Both the position numbers and the translations under genes were made by a program. Below the pieces are notes generated by a model, which saw only the letters and a program-made list of their open reading frames with translations, did no database searches and was not told where the DNA came from. Positions 1-6,249 of a DNA stretch of 14,422 nucleotides are shown one piece after another. How positions within the stretch are numbered: the stretch's first letter is position 1; each line of letters begins with the position of its first letter. Source of the stretch: M55B167 sp046482825 (GTDB lineage Bacteria; Verrucomicrobiota; Kiritimatiellia; RFP12; UBA1067); assembly GCA_046482825.1 (NCBI GenBank), contig JAWOEI010000072.1:1-14422 (forward strand), written 5' to 3'.

Positions 1-1
1 A

Positions 2-754
2 CGTCCGGTTATGGAAATCATGTTCATGGATTTCATCACCCTCGCTGTTGACCAGCTGATAAACATGTCCGCTAAGCTGCATCCAATCTACGGTCAAACA
101 TGTCCACTCGTGCTGCGCACTCCTCCCGGGGCCGGACGCGGCTACGGAGCAACCCACTCTCAATCGCTTGAACGGCTTTTCTTCGGTATACCGGGAATCA
201 AGATAGTTGCACCGTCAACTGCAAAGGATGCATCAGCCCTGCTACAATCCTCGATCCGCGATGACAACCCGGTCATTTTTCTTGAACACAAACTTCTGTA
301 TCCAATACGTTTCGAAGTGGAAGAAACACTCCCGGAACCTTCACCTCTGGGATTCGCCGGAATCACCGATGAAGGGGAAGACCTCACAATCATCGCCTGG
401 TCATACATGTCACACCTTGCGCGACAGGCAGCTAAATGTCTTGCCGAAGATGATATCCGGGCGGAGGTTATTGACCTGCGCACAATCGCCCCTCTCGATA
501 TGGAGACCATCCTTGAATCCGTAAAAAGCACAGGGCGCGTTATGATTGTGGAGGAAGGGCCGGTCACCGGAGGCATAGCAGCTGAAATAGCCGCCGGGAT
601 AACTGAACAGGCATTTGAGTATCTTGATTATCCGGTCAAACGTGTGGCCGGACCAGACCTGCCCGTTCCGTCAGCAAAGAATCTGGAAGCCGCGGGAATA
701 CCTTCAGTCGAGAGCATTGTCAAAGAGGCAGCTGACCTGGCCCTGGCAGAATAA
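2..754 (+). CDS. 2-oxoacid dehydrogenase E1 component, beta subunit (5'-truncated by window edge)
   Basis: This is the thiamine-diphosphate-dependent E1 beta subunit of a pyruvate, acetoin or branched-chain 2-oxoacid dehydrogenase complex, which decarboxylates the oxoacid and passes the acyl group to the E2 lipoyl domain in the cytoplasm. The frame is open from base 2 and begins RPVMEIMFMDF, an internal E1 beta motif, so the true start lies to the left of the window. The pyrimidine-binding part follows (RTPPGAGRGYGATHSQSLE, then FGIPGIKIVAPST). The transketolase C-terminal domain has the usual DLTIIAWSYM, VIDLRTIAPLD and VEEGPVTGG segments, and the end VPSAKNLEAAGIPSVESIV is typical of the family. 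E1 alpha is expected immediately upstream but is not visible. Which oxoacid is used cannot be decided from beta alone, so no symbol is given. Confidence 0.93.
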   Translation, partial: RPVMEIMFMDFITLAVDQLINMSAKLHPIYGQTCPLVLRTPPGAGRGYGATHSQSLERLFFGIPGIKIVAPSTAKDASALLQSSIRDDNPVIFLEHKLLYPIRFEVEETLPEPSPLGFAGITDEGEDLTIIAWSYMSHLARQAAKCLAEDDIRAEVIDLRTIAPLDMETILESVKSTGRVMIVEEGPVTGGIAAEIAAGITEQAFEYLDYPVKRVAGPDLPVPSAKNLEAAGIPSVESIVKEAADLALAE

Positions 755-810
755 GAGCTGATTTTAACTGCGGATAACCCGGCGAGACATGATAGTGCGT
801 TGATTCCTAC

Positions 811-840
811 TTGATAATTGGATATTCCTTGCTGCATATT
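811..840 (+). promoter_or_regulatory. possible promoter for the glycosyltransferase gene
   Basis: TTGATA (811-816) is followed after 18 nt by CATATT (835-840), which matches four of six bases of the -10 consensus. It lies in the 91-nt gap after the dehydrogenase gene and ends 11 nt before the ATG at 852. This is a by-eye match only; AT-rich gaps give such matches by chance. Confidence 0.22.
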
Positions 841-851
841 GGACATTGAAG

Positions 852-1718
852 ATGACATACTCAGTTATAACGCTCTCCCACAACAAGCTGGATTGTACCC
901 GACGCTGTCTATCCGGCATCATAACAGATACACTCAGCGACGATGCCTGGGAAATGATTGTGGTTGACAACGGATCAACCGACGGCAGCCGGGAATGGTG
1001 TGATGCAGAACTCAGAAATCTCGGCAGAAAAAACGGAATCGACATCTCCGTTCTTCACAACGATACCAATGCGGGATGCTCCCGAGCACGCAACCAGGCA
1101 ATTAGCCAGGCACGGGGGAAATATCTGGTTTTTGTGGATAACGACATCACACCGCGCAGCCGCAGATGGATGACAATTATGCGCAAACTGCTGGATTCAA
1201 GCGGGGAAACGGGTATGGTGGGGCCCAAAATGGTTTATCCATGGAAGCCTTATCCTATTCAATGTGCAGGCGTAGGTATATCTCGACGCGGTCATGTCTG
1301 TTTCAATGGTCGCGGCGATCCTGTTAATGCCCCCGCACATAATACCGTCAGAGAAATGCAGTGTCTGATCAGTGCCTGTCTTATCATTCCGGCGGAACTG
1401 ATAAAAAAACACGGTGGATTTGACGAAGCTTTCCATCCGGTTCAATTTGAAGATTTTGATCTCTGCTACCGTTTACGTGAAGCGGGATACAGAGCTTTAT
1501 ACACACCTGAGGCAGAGATGTATCACTTTGAAAGCGTCACTACCCGGGGCACACCGACCTTCAGCAATCAGGCGGTCGTCATACGTAACGGACTGCTTTT
1601 CCAGAAACGCTGGAGACATATGTTCAACGAAGAGGATGGGCCTTCCGAAAAGGCATGCCGATGGAAAGAAATCGCCACAGTTTCGTTAAACGATATAAAA
1701 GAACTGCCTCTGTACTGA
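852..1718 (+). CDS. family 2 glycosyltransferase (GT-A fold)
   Basis: A 288-residue inverting GT2 enzyme that should transfer a nucleotide-activated sugar to a surface polysaccharide, lipid or protein acceptor at the cytoplasmic face. Visible family features are the N-terminal strand SVITLSHN, the nucleotide-binding VDNGSTDGS (residues 38-46), NAGCSRARNQAI, the metal-binding DXD-type DND (96-98, in FVDNDITPR), an acceptor-side segment around GFDEAFHPVQFEDFD with the ED pair at 200-201, and the later EAEMYHFESVTTRG. It looks most like rhamnosyltransferase-type GT2 enzymes, but donor and acceptor cannot be read from sequence. The ATG at 852 is preferred; an in-frame TTG at 846 would add two residues. 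No good ribosome-binding site is seen for either. There are no transmembrane segments. It is not part of a recognisable polysaccharide cluster here. Confidence 0.88.
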   Translation: MTYSVITLSHNKLDCTRRCLSGIITDTLSDDAWEMIVVDNGSTDGSREWCDAELRNLGRKNGIDISVLHNDTNAGCSRARNQAISQARGKYLVFVDNDITPRSRRWMTIMRKLLDSSGETGMVGPKMVYPWKPYPIQCAGVGISRRGHVCFNGRGDPVNAPAHNTVREMQCLISACLIIPAELIKKHGGFDEAFHPVQFEDFDLCYRLREAGYRALYTPEAEMYHFESVTTRGTPTFSNQAVVIRNGLLFQKRWRHMFNEEDGPSEKACRWKEIATVSLNDIKELPLY

Positions 1719-1848
1719 CCTGTCTGCGCTGAATCAGCTTATAACAACAGCATCATTCTCACAGGAAAAGCCGCAATGTCACCCCGGAATACAGCCGGAA
1801 AGCAGTTGTTTCTCTGTCCGCTGGCAACATCTTTTCCGCCATGCTTCT

Positions 1849-1878
1849 TTGCAAAACAAAATGTCTTTGTGGTAATAT
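1849..1878 (+). promoter_or_regulatory. probable tilS promoter placed almost on the start codon
   Basis: TTGCAA (1849-1854) and TAATAT (1873-1878), separated by 18 nt, are the best sigma-70-like pair seen in the window. The expected transcription start, six to seven bases after the -10 box, falls at or next to the ATG at 1885. No Shine-Dalgarno sequence lies between them, so the transcript may be leaderless or nearly so. By-eye assignment. Confidence 0.4.
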
Positions 1879-1884
1879 GTTTAT

Positions 1885-3342
1885 ATGAAAAAGCTGGTCA
1901 CACAGTTATATATCACCTCTGTTGAGCGGGTTGAAACGGCAGCAGAAGCTTTTATTGAAAAGTATATTCTTCCGGCAGATGTTAGTTGTCTCGGCCTGGC
2001 TGTCTCAGGAGGTTCGGATTCCACGGCTTTGCTCCATCTAATGGTTCCCCTCTGCAAAAAGGCGCACATCACCCCTGTTATCATTCATCTTAATCATGGG
2101 CTCCGTGACGCATCGGATGAAGAGGCAGAATTCGTCGAAAAGCTGGCAAAGTCTTACAAAATAAGTTTCTTCGGCAAAACTCTGGATATGATAAACCGCC
2201 CAAAGGAAAATAAATCGCTGGAAATGGCAGCACGTGAAGAACGGATTCGTTTTTATATGAATTGCATGCAGGAGTATTCTCTGGACGGCATAGCCACAGG
2301 ACATCACGCGCATGATGTCGGCGAAACACTTCTTCTCAGGTTGGCGCGCGGGTCAGGCATTGCCGGTCTTTCAGGAATGCGTCCTGTAACGACGCTGAAG
2401 CCAGCAGGAGAAAACACTTCAGATGTCCCGGTTTTCCGCCCCCTGCTGAACATAACCCCCGATGCTTTACGGGGATGGCTTGAACTTCACGATGCTGAAT
2501 GGCGCAATGATCTTTCAAACCTTGACACAAAAATTCCGCGCAACAATGTACGGCACACAGTCATGCCTTTTCTCAGGGAGAATTTCAAAGCGGATATCGA
2601 TTCCCGCTTGTGTCATTCCGCCGCAACGCTGCGGGAGGACGAGGATTTTTTAAACGAAATCGCAAAGAAAAAACTGGCAGCCGTTAAATACAATCAGGCA
2701 ATATTCACGGCACCCCTGCTTCAATTGCCGCTATCCATACAGAGACGAGTGATCCGACTGTGGCTTTTTGAACATGATCTCGTAACAGCGGCCGGATTCC
2801 AGACAGTCAGTGATCTGCTGGCCAGATGCGGAGAATCTGAAGGCAGATGGACCGTTCAGCTGAACAAGGATATACTGGCTCAGTTTGACGGTGAGCTTCT
2901 GAGCATTTACAATCCCGCTGTCAGCGAAGTTCTACCGGAATACGAACTCACCCCGGGTGAAACCATACTGTGGGGAGATTTCGACATCAGAATTGAAAAC
3001 TCACACGGAATAGCGGCCGAATCACAGGGTGTCGGCGTCTATCCCGCCTCCTGCTCTCTGGATGCGATAAAACTCAGAAACAAAACACTGACTGTCCGTC
3101 AGCGCCGTAAAGGAGACCGCATATATCCCACAGGAATGAAGGGCTCGAAAAAAATCAAAAACATCCTTATCGACGCCAAAGTAGCACGTCACGATCGCGA
3201 CGGAATGCCGATGATTACCTGTGACGATGAAGTTTTATGGATTCCCGGCTACAGAATATCGAAGAATTATGCTGTGGAATCAGTAAATGCGCCGTCCGTT
3301 CACATAACAGTCAGCCGCACTGCAAATTTCAAGTGCGGATAA
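1885..3342 (+). CDS. tilS: tRNA(Ile)-lysidine synthetase TilS
   Basis: TilS uses ATP and lysine to convert C34 of the CAU-anticodon isoleucine tRNA to lysidine, which switches it from AUG to AUA decoding; it is essential in most bacteria. The PP-loop ATP-binding motif SGGSDS is at residues 41-46. It is followed by IHLNHGLRDASDEEAEFV, a second conserved region with TGHHAHDVGETLLLRLARGSG, and RPLLNITPDALRGWL. The FLRENFKADIDSRL segment leads to the substrate-binding domain. The C-terminal TilS_C domain is present (LTVRQRRKGDRIYPTGMKG and RISKNYAV), so this is the long three-domain form, 485 residues against about 430-480 in relatives. The ATG at 1885 has no Shine-Dalgarno, but a promoter-like pair ends just before it. 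The gene is flanked by gaps of 166 and about 100 nt and is likely transcribed alone. Confidence 0.96.
   Translation: MKKLVTQLYITSVERVETAAEAFIEKYILPADVSCLGLAVSGGSDSTALLHLMVPLCKKAHITPVIIHLNHGLRDASDEEAEFVEKLAKSYKISFFGKTLDMINRPKENKSLEMAAREERIRFYMNCMQEYSLDGIATGHHAHDVGETLLLRLARGSGIAGLSGMRPVTTLKPAGENTSDVPVFRPLLNITPDALRGWLELHDAEWRNDLSNLDTKIPRNNVRHTVMPFLRENFKADIDSRLCHSAATLREDEDFLNEIAKKKLAAVKYNQAIFTAPLLQLPLSIQRRVIRLWLFEHDLVTAAGFQTVSDLLARCGESEGRWTVQLNKDILAQFDGELLSIYNPAVSEVLPEYELTPGETILWGDFDIRIENSHGIAAESQGVGVYPASCSLDAIKLRNKTLTVRQRRKGDRIYPTGMKGSKKIKNILIDAKVARHDRDGMPMITCDDEVLWIPGYRISKNYAVESVNAPSVHITVSRTANFKCG
3315..3338 (+). other. hairpin over the 3' end of tilS
   Basis: CCGCACT (3315-3321) and AGTGCGG (3332-3338) form a perfect 7-bp stem with a 10-nt loop, two bases before the tilS stop codon. 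No run of T follows, so it does not meet the usual intrinsic-terminator pattern. It could protect the mRNA 3' end or be chance. Confidence 0.25.
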
Positions 3343-3446
3343 CACGGATCAGCGCAAATTGATAACAGTTGTGAAAAACAATAAATTGAATGCAATGACA
3401 TTGTCAGTAACACATGAAAACCACACGTAAGGAATTGAACTATATT

Positions 3447-4745
3447 ATGAAGAAATATATCAGATTTGACAGTATAGGCGGCGCAAGTGGCGATATGATC
3501 CTCGCGACTCTGGCATCAGTCGGCGCCGACCTTGAAAAAATCGAAAAGCAGCTCAACAGTTTTTTTCCTGAGCACCTGCATATAAAAACCAGATCTGCCG
3601 AAGACTCAGGCCTCAACGGCATTTATGTTTCGGTACATGCACACCATCATCACAACCATGATGATTCGCACTGGCCGGATGCAGAGCACTCACACAAGCA
3701 CACACACTCGCACGGCCATTCTCACCGCGGACTTAAAGAAATAAAAAACCTGATAAATAACTCATCGCTTTCTGCCAAGGCAAAGCAATTGTCTCTCGCT
3801 GTATTTACAAAGCTCGCGGAAGCAGAGGCGGAAATTCATGGAAAAACGCTGGGCACCATCCATTTTCACGAAGTAGGGGCCTGGGATTCTGTTGCGGATA
3901 TTGTCGGGTCCTGCCTGGCACTTGAACAGCTGGAGATATGCGGAATCTCCTGTAGTGCACTGCCCTGCGGCACAGGCACCATCAAATGCGCCCACGGCAT
4001 TATGCCCAATCCGGCACCCGCCACACAGAAGCTGCTTGCTGGCATAACAACAGTACAGACCGAGGAACCCTTCGAACTCGTCACCCCGACCGGCGCGGCG
4101 ATTCTCGCCACCTGGATGGAACAGCTTGAAAAGCCCCCTGCTGAATGCATTCCGGTATTAAGCGGCTTCGGTTTCGGAACACGCAAACTCAAAAACCGTC
4201 CCAATGTCCTGCGGGCAACAGTGCAGAAATCAGAGGTTGGAGACTCTGTCTTCGTTCTGGAAGCGGCACTACGCCGTGGCAAGCAAAGCTCAAATAACGG
4301 AAGTACCTTAACCGTTCTGGAAACGAATCTGGATGACTGCAATCCCGAGTGGGTCGGTACGCTCATTAACGACCTTCTCTCCGCCGGGGCACTGGATGCC
4401 TGGCACACACCGATAATCATGAAAAAGGGCCGTCCGGGCATCACCTTTTCAGCGCTGACCCCACCTGAAACAGCGGATTCCTGCCGTGAACTGATATTCC
4501 GTTCCACAACAACATTCGGCATTCGTTCTTACACAGTTGAACGCGCTGCGCTTGAGCGGGAGTTCATCGAGGTCGAAACTGAATGGGGACCGATCCCCGT
4601 CAAGTGCGGAAAGCTCAACGGAAAACATATTACAGCAGCACCCGAACACGACATCTGCCTCCGCCTGGCTGAAGAAAACAATCTGACACTAAAAGAGGTC
4701 GGCAATGCCGCACTCGCCGGTTATTTCCAGCTTGTCAAAGACTGA
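3447..4745 (+). CDS. larC: nickel-pincer cofactor biosynthesis protein LarC
   Basis: LarC is the CTP-dependent nickel insertase that puts Ni into pyridinium-3,5-bisthiocarboxylic acid mononucleotide to make the NPN cofactor of lactate racemase and other LarA-family enzymes. The start at 3447 gives MKKYIRFDSIGGASGDMILA, the family N-terminus; an in-frame ATG at 3414 would add 11 unconserved residues. A His-rich stretch at 64-93 holds 14 His and is probably the nickel-handling segment. It is followed by TIHFHEVGAWDSVADIVG (138-154), HGIMPNPAPATQ (183-194) and ELVTPTGAA (210-218). The C-terminal half has LETNLDDCNPEWVG (291-304), the CTP-binding LarC2 part. The two halves are one uninterrupted frame of 432 residues, unlike lactobacilli where larC1 and larC2 are joined by frameshifting. 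LarA, LarB and LarE are not in the window. An AAGGA lies 13 nt upstream, farther than ideal. Confidence 0.94.
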   Translation: MKKYIRFDSIGGASGDMILATLASVGADLEKIEKQLNSFFPEHLHIKTRSAEDSGLNGIYVSVHAHHHHNHDDSHWPDAEHSHKHTHSHGHSHRGLKEIKNLINNSSLSAKAKQLSLAVFTKLAEAEAEIHGKTLGTIHFHEVGAWDSVADIVGSCLALEQLEICGISCSALPCGTGTIKCAHGIMPNPAPATQKLLAGITTVQTEEPFELVTPTGAAILATWMEQLEKPPAECIPVLSGFGFGTRKLKNRPNVLRATVQKSEVGDSVFVLEAALRRGKQSSNNGSTLTVLETNLDDCNPEWVGTLINDLLSAGALDAWHTPIIMKKGRPGITFSALTPPETADSCRELIFRSTTTFGIRSYTVERAALEREFIEVETEWGPIPVKCGKLNGKHITAAPEHDICLRLAEENNLTLKEVGNAALAGYFQLVKD

Positions 4746-4850
4746 AACAACTGTGCTTGTACAGAATTATGCATTTCGCTCAAAGTACAGGAATTTCAAA
4801 AGGTCAACACATCATTTGTTCCACGGAAAAAATCTGATTTCTGTTTTGGC

Positions 4851-4879
4851 TTTACCCTGTTATGGGATATCTTTAAACT
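4851..4879 (+). promoter_or_regulatory. possible promoter for the endonuclease Q gene
   Basis: TTTACC (4851-4856) and TAAACT (4874-4879) are spaced by 17 nt in the 141-nt gap after larC. The expected transcription start is about at the ATG (4887), and no Shine-Dalgarno is visible between the -10 box and the ATG, as for tilS. Weak by-eye match. Confidence 0.25.
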
Positions 4880-4886
4880 AACGCCC

Positions 4887-6149
4887 ATGAGACCATATTA
4901 TACTGATCTCCATATACACTCTAAATTTTCCAGGGCCACCAGTCCACAATGTAATCTGAACGGTTTGCAACACTGGGCACAGATCAAAGGTGTAACGGTC
5001 TGCGGAAGCGGCGACTGCACCCATCCCGGCTGGTTTGCCATGTTAAAGGAAACTCTGGTGCAGGATGACACAAGTGAACTCTACCACCTGAACGCCAAAG
5101 CGGCTGAGCAGGCCAGCAGGGAAATACCGGAGAGCTGCCGCAGCCAGGTTGAATTCATTATTACCGGCGAAATCAGCAGCATCTACAAACGCGGCGGCAA
5201 AGTCCGTAAGGTCCACTCCGTTGTCATACTGCCCTCTATCGAAGTTGCAGGAATACTCAACAAAAAGCTTACACAGATCGGCAATATCATCTCGGACGGA
5301 CGTCCCATTCTGGGGCTGGATCCAAGGGATCTGCTGGAAATCATGCTGGAGATCGATCCACGCTGCGCTTTGATTCCTGCGCATATATGGACCCCCTGGT
5401 TCTCCGTACTCGGTGCAAAATCCGGTTTTGATTCTCTGGAAGAGTGTTTCGGAGATCTTACAAAACACATCTTTGCTGTTGAAACCGGACTTTCATCGGA
5501 TGCACCCATGAATCACCGTATCCCTTTTCTGCAGGACACAACATTGATATCCAATTCGGATCTGCACTCACCATCCAATCTGGGACGCAACGCCACCCGG
5601 TTTTTTGGCACTCCGTCATACAGCAACATCATCGGCGCAATGAAAAGCCGTTCACCTGAACTCTTCGGCGGAACGGTTGATCTTTTTCCCGAGGAAGGCA
5701 AATACCATTATGACGGCCACCGCAGTTGCGGTGTTTCACTGAGTCCGGAGCAGAGCATTGAAATGGACAACCTCTGCCCCGCCTGCGGCAAGCCCCTGAC
5801 AATTGGCGTACTGCATCGTGTTATTGAACTGGAAAAACTGCACAAACGCGTTCCATCAACAAAACAGCTTGATCTCCCGCCATTTCAATACATCATACCC
5901 TTACCGGAACTTCTCTCGCATAAAATCGGCAATTCACCAAAATCCAAACGGGTACAGCGGGCATACAACAAAATTATCGAACAGAACGGACCTGAACTTC
6001 CTTTGCTGCTTGATGCAAAGGAAGAACAGCTTGACAATCTTGAAGATACAGGCGAAATGATCTGTCAGGTCCGTCAGGGAAATGTAAACAAAACACCGGG
6101 TTTTGATGGAATTTACGGAAGTGTAAAACCTGTCATAACCACTGCGTAA
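4887..6149 (+). CDS. endonuclease Q (PHP-domain DNA repair nuclease, TIGR00375 family)
   Basis: EndoQ proteins nick DNA 5' of deaminated bases (hypoxanthine, uracil, xanthine) and abasic sites. They were first studied in Thermococcales and also occur in some bacteria. The 420-residue protein shows the full pattern: a PHP metal-binding start TDLHIHSKFSRATSP (D7, H9, H11), GSGDCTHPGW (D43, H46), GEISSIY (E95), VHSVV (H110), PAHIWTPWFSVLGAKSGFDS (H166), ETGLSSDAPMNHR, and ISNSDLHSPSNLGRNATRF (D225, H227). A zinc-finger-like part follows (H278, C281, C297, C300, ending CPACGKPLTIGVLHRV). The C-terminal GFDGIYGSVKP is also typical. The cytoplasmic role would be repair of deamination damage. Neighbours are unrelated, so it looks like a stand-alone gene. 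The zinc ligands are inferred from spacing; relatives may use four Cys. Confidence 0.9.
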   Translation: MRPYYTDLHIHSKFSRATSPQCNLNGLQHWAQIKGVTVCGSGDCTHPGWFAMLKETLVQDDTSELYHLNAKAAEQASREIPESCRSQVEFIITGEISSIYKRGGKVRKVHSVVILPSIEVAGILNKKLTQIGNIISDGRPILGLDPRDLLEIMLEIDPRCALIPAHIWTPWFSVLGAKSGFDSLEECFGDLTKHIFAVETGLSSDAPMNHRIPFLQDTTLISNSDLHSPSNLGRNATRFFGTPSYSNIIGAMKSRSPELFGGTVDLFPEEGKYHYDGHRSCGVSLSPEQSIEMDNLCPACGKPLTIGVLHRVIELEKLHKRVPSTKQLDLPPFQYIIPLPELLSHKIGNSPKSKRVQRAYNKIIEQNGPELPLLLDAKEEQLDNLEDTGEMICQVRQGNVNKTPGFDGIYGSVKPVITTA

Positions 6150-6163
6150 GTCCATACTTATTA

Positions 6164-6219
6164 TGCAGGACCGTTCTTCGGCTACAACCGAAGACGACGG
6201 TGCAGGCAGTGTCCTGCAC
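6164..6219 (+). promoter_or_regulatory. structured 5' leader with mutually exclusive hairpins (attenuator-like)
   Basis: Two perfect 7-bp hairpins with 6-nt loops stand in a row: TCTTCGG/CCGAAGA (6175-6181 with 6188-6194) and GTGCAGG/CCTGCAC (6200-6206 with 6213-6219). The second is followed by ACACTTTTG, a weak terminator-like tail. In addition TGCAGGA (6164-6170) is perfectly complementary to TCCTGCA (6212-6218). That long-range stem would enclose the first hairpin and compete with the second. The arrangement resembles an anti-terminator/terminator switch upstream of the secreted protein. Pairings are seen in the sequence; regulation is inference. Confidence 0.4.
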
Positions 6220-6234
6220 ACTTTTGCACCAAAC

Positions 6235-6241
6235 AAGGGGG
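6235..6241 (+). promoter_or_regulatory. ribosome binding site for the secreted hydrolase-like gene
   Basis: AAGGGGG lies 8 nt before the ATG at 6250. It is the clearest Shine-Dalgarno on the plus strand and decides for this start over the upstream in-frame ATG at 6163, whose extra 29 residues would be encoded by the hairpin-forming leader and would bury the signal peptide. Confidence 0.65.
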
Positions 6242-6249
6242 AACAGACT

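Noticed and set aside
1877..1888. Mini-ORF ATG TTT ATA TGA overlapping the tilS start
   Set aside because: The proposed promoter would start transcription after it, and such tiny frames occur by chance in AT-rich gaps.
769..3343. TGCGGATAAC occurs just after the E1 beta gene (769-778) and at the end of tilS (3334-3343)
   Set aside because: Many shared 10-mers are expected by chance in 14 kb; neither flank is conserved beyond it.
3396..3406. Perfect 11-bp palindrome TGACATTGTCA upstream of larC, possible operator
   Set aside because: The arms are only 5 bp and do not extend, there is no second copy nearby and no convincing promoter around it.
3866..4522. Minus-strand ORF of 218 codons opposite larC
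   Set aside because: It lies wholly within larC; the Ser/Arg/Pro-rich translation is typical of antisense shadow frames.
3414..4745. larC1/larC2 frameshift as in lactobacilli
   Set aside because: The whole LarC sequence is one open frame here, so no frameshift is needed.
6163..6249. 29-residue N-terminal extension of the secreted protein from the ATG at 6163
   Set aside because: It would be encoded by the hairpin-forming leader, has no ribosome-binding site and would place the signal peptide internally; AAGGGGG before 6250 fits better.
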